Source of the DNA: Glandiceps talaboti
Taxonomy: Eukaryota; Hemichordata; Enteropneusta; Spengelidae
Assembly: GCF_964340395.1 (NCBI RefSeq)
Contig: NC_135571.1
Location: forward strand, 1,761,611 to 1,825,610
Length of the DNA stretch: 64,000 bases
Reading direction: 5' to 3'
Below the pieces are notes generated by a model. It worked only from the letters and a program-made list of their open reading frames with translations. It made no database searches and was not told the origin of the DNA. Shown one piece after another: positions 26,701 to 38,700 of this stretch. Within the stretch, counting starts at the first letter, position 1. The number at the start of each line of letters is the position of its first letter. Position numbers and translations under genes: made by a program.

Positions 26701-29700
26701 TGTTTTTGTTAGCTTCATGGTTAACTTTTGTCTGACAATTTATCATCTGTGCACTGACTGTCTCTGCCAGTTAATTAACTTACCAACTAAACATAAATTT
26801 TCTGTAAGTTAATTAACTTACCAACTAAACACAAATTGTCTCTGTGAGTTAATTAACTTACCAACTAAACACAAATTGTCTCTGTGCGTTGCATTCCTTT
26901 TAGCTTGTTCATCACTGATAGATTTCCATTGTAGTTTCATTCTAAAATAGTCGTCTCTGTCAGAAAACGAAATAGATCATATTAATTCTGAGTACATGCA
27001 ATACCATTTCACCTCAGGGACAATCACACAAGCTCAATAAATGAACATTGTTCGCTTAGGCCAAAAACCCCCTCCCCTCCCCTCCCTACATGGACATTCA
27101 CAAGTGCGACATCGACACGTTTATATATGATGTAAACTATATGATGATAATTGTGATGGTCACACCACTATGAATCATAGTACCATACTATCATAGTATG
27201 ATTGATGCAATGTAAAAATATGGTAAACATTAAAATATAAACCGGATACCTAGGCTAGCACTGTAGATCACATTAACATTAAAATATAAACCGGATACCT
27301 AGGCTAGCACTGTAGATCACATTAACCTTAAATTAACCAACCTATCAACCCCTCAGGAGTAAATACAGAACCTGTTATCATTGAAGGCGTGAAAGTTGTC
27401 GAAATTTGGTTAGAAGTGGGACAAGTCTTCACAGAAGACACCCCCCCCCCCTCCCCCAATACTTTACTTCTATGTGACTGAATGAAGACATCCATGGAGG
27501 CAAAACAGAACATTGTAAATACATAAATGACAAACTGCACTGCAAATGAAATAGACTACTGTGATTCATATCAATCTGTGATGTCTCTATTTTTGCAAAA
27601 ATATACCCCTACAGAATGGACTGCCTTAAAGTTTTCTAAGTCAGTGTTGTAGCCAGAGGGGGTTTTTGGGTCATTTGACACATATGTTTTGGACCTGACC
27701 CACAATTTCTGAAGTGACGGGTCACAGATGACCCACACTAAAACTGTATGCAAATGTGTTTAGCAACATGACCATGCCTATAGCAACAGCCAAATGATCG
27801 CGTGTATTGCATCGATAACAACAGGGTTGGATAGGCAACTGCATAATCATTCAGCAAATATCTAACATTGATCAACATGTGGGTCAATATTTTAAAAAAC
27901 TGTACAGTTGTGCTACAACGCCATTGGCAAAAAAATTTATGATGACCAAGAAAAATGAAAGTTCGGGACACTATGTTCCACTCTTTCAAAAGTCTGGCTG
28001 CAACACTGATTTCTTTGAATAGTGGACAGGTTGAATAACCGACTAGTTTTGTACTTACTCTCTCTGTTTCCTCAACTCCAGTCTGTCTTTTTTGGTTGAA
28101 CTCCATTCATAATAATTTAATAAAAATTTCCATACTTCCTTTCTGTTAGAATGATAAAGCCCCTTGAGAAGAAAAAATAATAACATGTTAGCAGTTCAAA
28201 TATAAATTACTTACAAAGCTATAACATTCAGGTTGTTTTAAATACTTTGTTAAGGGAGGAGCAAACACATTGAGTATGTCAGCAGGTGTTATGGCTTTGG
28301 ACATGGAAAATTCACAAACAAAATGGCTGCCAGGCAGCCATATTGGATCGTATCACGATGAAAATGAATATACACATGTATGTCATAGAACACTGTCCTA
28401 ATACCAACTTTGAATGAGATCTGTTCAAGTATGTCAGAGTTATGGCTTTGGACAGGGAAAATTCGCAAACAAAATGGCAGCTAGGCGGCCATATTCGATC
28501 GTATCATGAAACAAATTGACGTGCATATGTACGTACCGGGGGTATGCCATTGTATGTTGCCCCTGTACCAAGTTTGAAAAAAATCGGTCCAGGCATCTCC
28601 AGGAAACGGCTCTGGACGGACAGTCAGACGCACGGACACATGGACAGACGGAACCCAATCCATAAGTCCTTGTCTCGGACTTTGTCTGGCGGGGACTAAT
28701 GAAGCTAATCACCCTTAAACTTACCCCATGAAATATTCTCTGTATCAGTTCATGTATCCTTATTACCCTTCCATCAGAGTCTAAATGATGCTGCCATTCT
28801 TCTGGTATGACAGGATCTTCTCTTCTCACATCAGGTCTGGGTCCCAGTGTGCTCTGTAACACATCAAAAATAAAGTACAAAGTTAATTAAAAATAACACA
28901 CCAGGTCTGGGTCCCAGTGTACTCTGTAACACATTAAAATAACACCACTAAAATCTCATGGATTTTTCAACCATACATTTTACGTAAGTTTGTCTTTTTC
29001 ATCACTGGTTTATATGTCTCTTTATATGTTTACTTTTGAAGAAACTATTTACTGCATATTCCATCCACTTATCATCTGACAGAAGATAAGTGAAATTTAA
29101 AGTACACACATTATACTAAATTGATGTAAGTGAATATAAAATGACTTCTGTTGACTTTATGCTCATGTCAAAGTTTGTATACACCAACAACATAATAGTA
29201 CAGGGAAATTGGAGTTAGCTTGGCATTTCACTTATGGGACATTGCTTACATGTACACACAATCAGATAATTTAAAATGCAAAATATATAATTACACACAT
29301 GCTGTGCACAGTTTGGATGTAGCAAACTGCTGGCACAAGGCTACGCATCTGTGGAGGGGCATTAGTCGAGATCCACCAGCATGCTAGAAATGGTTTAGCC
29401 CAATACTTCACGATGGTGGATTTTGACAAACACGGCTGCATGTGTTGATTCATGTTTGCTTGCAAATAAGTTTTAGCATGTATTTGTATTTAGTACACTG
29501 TTTTTAGTCAAAAGCAGGGCTTCAGATTCAGACAGTAGCCCTGTCTACACGGCACTAAAAATCCTACCCGAGGTAGGATTCAGGATAGTTTGAAGCCTGT
29601 GTAGACGCAAACGCGTCCTGAACCTGTCCTGAAACTGTCCTGACTTAGGACACCTTTGAAAGGTTTCCTGAAACCCTCCTGACTTCGTCCTATGTACTGT

Positions 29701-32700
29701 CAGGACGGAAGGCGCGACATCTACGCTGTAACCTTCCCACGTGTAGACACAAATCTATCCTACCTCAGGTAGGACTTGGGACTGCCTCAGGTAGGACGAC
29801 CTACGTGTAGATGGGGCTACTGTCAGTGTAACATTCATAAAATACAACCTATAATTCCTACCTGTGTGATCAGTTCATATCCTGGTTCTGTACGTGGGTT
29901 GATCTCTACTCTAGGAAGGTCTGGCATCAAATCAGCCATTTCATCAATAGGTCTGTGTTGTGCTGTTTGTGTCATGAGGGAGTCTTTCAAGAAGTTTGTC
30001 ACCTTAGAGAAACCACCCATTGTAGCCGAGTAGGGGTCTTTGAAGAATTTCTACATTGTGAAATAACATGAATGAATTAGTTGTATGTATGAAAATGCAC
30101 AGATGCACACACGCACAGATGATGCATGGATGGACAGATGATGCATGGACACACACACAGATGGACAGATGGAGCCCATTGTAATAGCACCCCCTTTGAG
30201 GGTCAAGCGGACCTCAACACTGAGCTAACATGGTGTTAGAGACAAAACCCCTTCCAGTTATTAACATGCTGGATAGGTATTAGTGCCAGACATAACAATG
30301 TACTATAAACCTAAATATTTCCACCACCAAAAAATTTTGTGATGTTAAAGTCTTCAACTCGTTCTCAAAGACTAATTTGTATGAATTACTAAGCCCGGTG
30401 TACTGTTTATGTACAAGAGGCATTTAGTTACTACTTACATGTACTTTCATACAAGAATGACTGTTCATGGGCTCTGAGTTCATACCTAGTAATGAGATTT
30501 CTACTCACAAGAGTCAAACTATTTCTTGGAAGCGAATCAAAATTTGTTGTGATTAGGAGTGTACTACAATGGGCTATTTGTCATGTATATTTTTATGTTT
30601 TTTTCAGTGAAATAGGTAACAATACATGTAACGAAATTATATACAAAACAAAGAGAAAAAATGTTTAATATTATTACTACTGTAAACCCAAACTTTATAC
30701 ATTTAGATGGAGTAGAGCAATTTACATATATACTACAATCAAAACATAAGGATATTATAACTGCTCTTTTCATATACCTGAATAGTAGTAAAATAGACAA
30801 ACACTAGAACTATTTTATACTTTCATATTTATAACTTAGTTATTTACTTAGATTATTATTAACTTTATTTCTTTTAAATACCAAATTAGAAATGTACAAT
30901 TTTCTAAACGGTTGAAATAAAGTTTTACCTTATCTTATCTTGTAAGTGTTCAGCAGAACTTTTCAGGTTTACAGTATGTACAGCACTAGAATATCTTTCT
31001 GATATGTTAGCTTGAAGTCAACATGATGTCAACACTTTATGGTCTGGTTGCTATTCATTTGTTTTGAATCTAAAGAATTTGCCACTAACAAAATTTAGTA
31101 GTATGATATTGATATGTGTATTAGCATGAGTATATTGTATGGCAATGAAAGCTCTGTGCCAATCACTATCACTTGTGAGTGAAATACCAGCTGTTTCAAC
31201 CAGGTCAAAGGTCAAGGAAAATACAATTGTAGCTGGTACCTCTAAATTACACTGGGAATAAGTGTTATCTGGCAGTGTGGGTTTTATATCACATTGATTA
31301 TTTACTACATTTTAAGGCAAGGTTTTCGATCCTAGGTTCTAGCATTAGTGTTGTCTTATATCTGAAATTATAGTTTTGTCCAAAGTGTAGTCAAAACAGC
31401 ATCATTTATAGATGAACCTGCTATCAGTTTGCCTTTCAAATTGGCTATACCTCTTATCTGAAGAGTCACTGAAACTATAGTAATATATGTACATTGTAAC
31501 ATGTATCAATGACAGCTGTACTGGGTACAAACAGAGTGTTACAGTGTAACACTCACAGACATGGTTTCATTTTCACAATGTTTTGGATAACATCTCAGAC
31601 AACTTTTACTTACAAACAGTTGAGAGAAAAACTGCACATTTTTTTAAAAAATTTGATTAACATCCCTGATTGTATACTTACAGAGACATAGCCAGCTGAT
31701 TGTATACTTACAGAAACATAGCCAGCTGATTGTATACTCACAGAGACATAGCCAGCTGATTGTATACTTACAGAGACATAGCCAGCTGACGTCTCACCAA
31801 ATATATGCAATTCATGGATTGACTTGGATAAAGCATGGCTGTCATGTGGTGTCACTAAAAACTGACGAGGGTCGTCTGTTGATCTGTAAAAGTGTCAATA
31901 AATGTAAAATTAACACATTGGGTGGTTAAATACAGCAATGACTTTGCTAATGATGTGTCTGTCAGTGTCTGTCTGTCTTTCTGTGCTTGTCTGTCTGTCT
32001 GTGTCTTTCTGTGCTTATCTGTCTGTCTGTCTGTCTGTCTGTCTTTCTGTGCTTGTCTGTCAGTCTGTCTGTCTGTCTTTCTGTGCTTGTTTGACTGTCT
32101 GTCTTTCTGTGCTTGTCTGCCTGTCTGTCTTTCTGTGCTTGTCTCTCTGTCTGTCTGTCTGTCTGTCTTTCTGTGCTTGTCTGCCTGTCTGTCTGTCTGT
32201 CTTTCTGTGCTTGTCTCTCTGTCTGTCTGTCTGTCTGTCTGTCTTTCTGTGCTTGTCTGCCTGTCTGTCTGTCTGTCTGTCTGTCTTTCTGTGCTTGTCT
32301 CTCTGTCTGTCTGTCTATCTGTCTGTCTGTCTGTCTGTGCTTGTCTGTCTGTCTGATATTGTTTGTTATCTATCTGTGCTTAAGTGCCCGCCTGTGTGTT
32401 TTTTCTTCCTCTGTCTGAAACTGATCAGTACACCAGCCTACACAATAACTGCGTGATAAATGTACACATGAAAGTATAATAACTACGTACCTTGTAATAT
32501 TGACATATCTTTCAATATTTCTCATCATTTCTTTACTACCTCCTTCATGAAAATGTAGAGCTGGTAAAGTGACACCATCTTTGAGTACAAACAGTAAATA
32601 AGACCACCCAAGTGACGGCTTGGAACGTTTAATACTACGGAGATCATTTAGGTAAAACTTCATAGCATATTTACTTCTCCTTGTTGGTTGCTGTACTGTT

Positions 32701-35700
32701 ACTTTTTCTGTGAAGAAAATAAAATAAATTATAATATACCTAGTGATAATGCTGTGCCATGATTCGCTAGAATCAGTCACGTGATAGGAAAATAGAATGA
32801 CTATTTCCCTAGGGAAATAGTTCCATCAACTTTTACATGGTCACGTGACCACCGTGCGTTCACAGCAGGTCAAAATGGCAGCTTCTGACGATGTTGTCTG
32901 CCACCGCGAGTTCACAGCATGAGGTATATTATAAAACACATATTGCCTGGCCTATATTCGGGCTATAGCACCCGTTCATTACCCCCTCGTGACTGTGACT
33001 TACCAGAATCACATGCTATTTTACTCGGCCTTTGGCCTCGGGAAATAGCATGTGATTCTGGTAACTCACAGTCCCTCGGGTGTAATAAACGGGTGCTATA
33101 GCCCTCATGGCCAGGCAATATGTGTTCAATATTATACATGTACCAGAGATTACTTGCACTGGTGTTTGTGCATACTAGTGGTATTCTCACTGCAGTGCAA
33201 CACTGAAAACATTACTGCATACCTGCATGCAAATGACATGCAAATGAGAATGTGATTGTTCACTACACACAAAATCGCATGATCACGCTGTATGATTTTT
33301 ATGGAAATTTGCGGTTTAGATAACATATATGTAATAATAACATAACCCCTTGCCAATTGAGTTCCAGTGTGGGTACTCAGGGGTATCTGCATTCATGCTT
33401 GCAGTGTTTTCTGCTGCACTTTCACTCACTACGCTCATGAAAGTACGGGCGTAGAAATAGCTGACTTATCACCATAGTTACAAAGATGGGAATAGTTGTA
33501 ACATTTATAATTGACAAAACAGACAATACAATGGGTACATGTATGTACATTTTATTAAACAAATGAAACACTGGGACAAAACAGTAGCTAGACACTGTTT
33601 AAGAATGGGAAGAAAAGACCTACCACGATGAGATCGGCCAACTGTTTAGTAGGGGAAAAAAAGTGTATATAGTAAGAAGTGAACAGTTGGAAAATAAGAT
33701 AACTACAATATACCAAACATTTATTCATTTTTGATATTTTTTCAATCTAATTTTTTGCACCAGAATGTATAGATACTTACCGGTACAGTGAGTTATCTAT
33801 GATGTTAACACTACATGACTTGAGTTATCTATGACGTTAACACTACATGACTTGAGTCATCTATGACATTAACACTACATGACTTGAGTCATCTATGACA
33901 TTAACACTACATGACTTGAGTTATCTATGACGTTAACACTACATGACTTGAGTCATCTATGACATTAACACTACATGACTTGAGTCATCTATGACATTAA
34001 CACTACATGACTTGAGTTATCTATGACGTTAACACTACATGACTTGAGTCATCTATGACATTAACACTACATGACTTGAGTCATCTATGACATTAACACT
34101 ACATGACTTGAGTCATCTATGACATTAACACTACATGACTTGAGTCATCTATGACGTTAACACTACATGAGTTGAGTCATCTATGATGTTAACACTACAT
34201 GACTTGAGTCATCTATGACGTTAACACTACATGACTTGAGTCATCTATGACGTTAACACTACATGACGAGTCATCTATGACATTAACACTACATGACTTG
34301 AGTCATCTATGACATTAACACTACATGACTTGAGTCATCTATGACGTTAACACGTCATGACTTGAGTCACCTATGACATTAACACTACATGACTTGAGTC
34401 ATCTATGACATTAACACTACATGACTTGAGTCATCTATGACGTTAACACTACATGACTTGAGTTATCCATGACATTAACACTACATGAGTTGAGTTACTA
34501 TGACGTTAACACTACATGACTTGAGTCATCTATGACATTAACACTACATGACTTGAGTCATCTATGACGTTAACACTACATGACTTGAGTCATCTATGAC
34601 GTTAACACTACATGACTTGAGTCATCTATGACATTAACACTACATGACTTGAGTCATCTATGACATTAACACTACATGACTTGAGTCATCTATGACATTA
34701 ACACTACATGACTTGAGTCATCTATGACGTTAACACGTCATGACTTGAGTCATCTATGACATTAACACTACATGACTTGAGTCATCTATGACATTAACAC
34801 TACATGACTTGAGTCATCTATGACGTTAACACTACATGACTTGAGTCATCTATGACGTTAACACTACATGACTTGAGTCATCTATGACGTTAACACGTCA
34901 TGACTTGAGTCATCTATGACATTAACACTACATGACTTGAGTCATCTATGACATTAACACTACATGACTTGAGTCATCTATGACATTAACACTACATGAC
35001 TTGAGTCATCTATGACGTTAACACGTCATGACTTGAGTCATCTATGACATTAACACTACATGACTTGAGTCATCTATGAAGGTAACACTACATGAGTTGA
35101 GTTATCTATGACGTTAACACTACATGAGTTGAGTTATCTATGACATTAACACTACATGACTTGAGTCATCTATGACAGTAACACTACATGACGAGTCATC
35201 TATGATGTTAACACTACATGACGAGTCATCTATGACGTTAACACTACATGACTTGAGTCATCTATGACGTTAACACTACATGACTTGAGTCATCTATGAT
35301 GTTAACACTACATGACTTGAGTCATCTATGACGTTAACACTACATGAGTTGAGTTATCTATGACATTAACACTACATGACTTGAGTCATCTATGACAGTA
35401 ACACTACATGACGAGTCATCTATGATGTTAACACTACATGACGAGTTATCTATGACGTTAACACTACATGACTTGAGTCATCTATGACGTTAACACTACA
35501 TGACTTGAGTCATCTATGACATCAACACTACATGAGTTAAGTCATCATTGCCTCAACTGTAGGGGGTGCTGTGTATTGCCTCAACTGCCTAGGGGACGCT
35601 GTGTATTGGAAAGGTCTACAAGAAAGTACAAAGCTTACCTTGTTCTTGACCAGTTTGTTTTTTATATCCTACAGCATTAATCACTGCCCACTCTTTGTCA

Positions 35701-38700
35701 GGCTGTTCATCGTCTATCTCATGATCATTCAGGGGGTTCCACTCCATGAATTGCAGATCTCCCTACAATGCAAACATCATATTTCTGTTGTGAAATTGAC
35801 TGTATCAATATGTTGCAGTAGTTTATGGTTCATACTCTGATTGGAAGTACTATAATACAGTCTTTTACCTTATCAATAAGTCGGACTCGTCCACCAAGAA
35901 GTGTGTCTTCATCCTCAGAAGTACCAACAGCTGTATGGATAAACACACCACCCTTCTCAAACACTGTCTGCAAAAAAAAGAGAGAGAGAGAGAGAAAGTG
36001 AGAGACTGTATTCTCCAAAATTAAAGAACGATGAAGCCTTATTATAACATGTAATAACAAGGGAGGGAGACAAGGTGGAGAGATCTTGTACAAAACTATA
36101 ATGTGCATACATGTCCATACTTCAAACATACATTTTGGCATGGAACCTCATAAGGTACAATGCACATGTACATGTATTATCTGATACTGGGAAACATCAA
36201 GGTAGATTTTACCCACATGTACTTGCCATGCGCCAAGAACAAAAACAGTGTCTCAATGTACACGTAAACAAAATTTGCTGTCATGGTGGTTGGAAAAAAA
36301 CATTTGTTGTGGGGTCCAAATCCTCCCCGCCAATCAAATGGTTTATCCCTAACAACAACATGGTTTTTATTTACATTTGTATGTACAGTTTGTGTCACAT
36401 ATATAAATATTAGTAAACTTTAACAGTATGGTAAATGTACATGTATCAATTCAAATCAGAAGTCAACATATATATTTACTCTTTGTACACTTTATATAAC
36501 TTTTGATATTTACAATGTACACCTATTGCATTTTTTCTGTGGCCATACTTTCACAGGGCTTGAAATTAACAGTATTCCCATGTCAACAGACTACCAAATT
36601 AAAATGAAATTTGTGTTCACAGCAGTTCATTGAAGTGTATATGTGTGTGTACGTGTATGTACGTGTGTCGCTATGATTAGTATTCAGCTTCCGAGCCGAA
36701 CATGGCAGACGATGTTCAGCGCTGTGTATATTATACGTTGTTTTGCGTTTCTCGGTCTACAAATTCACTAGAATTGGCAAAACTATAAAATAATAACAAT
36801 AATGTACGCCCTCCCAATCCATAATGGACTCAAGCAAACTTTGCACTCCATAATGGGCTCGGCTGTCGCCTCGCCCATTATGTCGTTCAAAGTTTGCTTT
36901 CGTCCATTATGGGCTGGGAGGGCGTACATTATTGTTTAAACATTAAAGACCTACCAAAACAAGAGAGGGATAAACTAAACTGAAAAGTCAGTATACTGGA
37001 TGTACGATGGTTTTTTTTACGTCTTAGTATCGTAACATCTTTTATAACTAAAAAACATGCACACGTACATCTTATTGCAAAGATCTGTAAATTACTTTCC
37101 TACGTGATTTTGAAAGAGTGGGAAGAGTTGAAAATGGGACGAATTGAAATTATTGGGGTGAAGTGAATCGCAATCAGTTCTGTCATATCAAGTCACACTG
37201 CAATGTATGCTGGGAGAAGTCACACTGCAATGTATGCTGGGAGTTGGGGATTTAACATTGTAACTAAGAGACACTGTGATATTTTTAAAGATACAACAAT
37301 AATTTTTTAGCTTCATTTTTGTCTACCAATGTATCTACTTTTATTATTTTAGTGTAATTGATATCTGAGATTCTCAATGCAAAGAAATGTATAAATAACT
37401 GACTAAATAACTAAATACATAGAACATATATAGGTACATACATACATACATATACACATACATAAATACATACATACATACATACATACATACATACATT
37501 TAATACATCTAAATGCTATGTGTTGTCCATAAAGCGCCATGGAGCCAAAGCCATTCGTTTTTATACTATGTGCAATACGCTATTGAAATCTGTGAACTCT
37601 ATCAATTATTTAGGTGTACTTTTCAGCGACAATTTATCATTCTCACCCCATATCACACATATTTGTTCTAAAGCTAGTCGTACTCTTGGATTCCTCATGA
37701 GAAACCTTCGCAACTGTCCAACAAAGTTACGCGAAACTGCATACATATCGATGTGTCGTTCTAGCTTAGAATATGCAGCCCCCATTTGGGATCCATACTT
37801 AGTAAAGGACATTGTAAGAATTGAAAAGATCCAGCGATGAGGTGCTCGTTTTGTTAAACGAGACTATTCTAGAAGATCCAGTGTAACAAACATGCTACAG
37901 AGTTTGAAATGGGAACCATTAGCAGATAGACGACAAAATGCTAGATTAATATTACTATTCCAAATTGTAAATGGGGAAATAGCAATCACTAGAGACACCA
38001 GTCTTCTAGCACCAGGTAGAAGAGGCCGTTTTAAGCACCTTGGGTTTAAACACCAAGCATATCAGCACAGTTTCTTTCCTAAAACCATTAGGGACTGGAA
38101 CTCACTAAGCCCTGATATGAAAGTCTGTCAGGACACTGATACTTTCAAGGCAAATCTACATAAACACTACTACTAGGTTTTTGTATGCACCCCTTCCCCC
38201 AGCTGTGATATCCGTAAGGAGATTAGCTGGTATTATATAGATAGATAGATACATACATACATACATACATACATACATACATACATACATACATACATAC
38301 ACACATACACATACATACATACATACATACATACACACATACACATACATACATACATACATACATACATACATACATACATACATACATACATACATAC
38401 ATACATACATACATACATACATACATACATACATACATACATACATACATACATACATACATACATACACACATACACATACATACATACATACATACAT
38501 ACATACACACATACACATACATACATACATACATACATACATACATACATACATACATACATACATACATACATACATACATACATACAAATGTATACAC
38601 ATACATACATTAAATGAGACATAACACGTACATTCTTTGTGCTATATCATATGTTAACATGTAAAAAGTTGGAGATCATCCAAGCACACATAATTTTTGC

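Noticed and set aside
28440-28880. 146-residue minus-strand frame running past the TBC exon
   Set aside because: Only 28,725-28,853 is exon; the rest reads through a donor into a dispersed repeat.
38156-38622. Met-Tyr-Val-Cys repeat frames
   Set aside because: Translations of the CATA microsatellite after the LINE tail.
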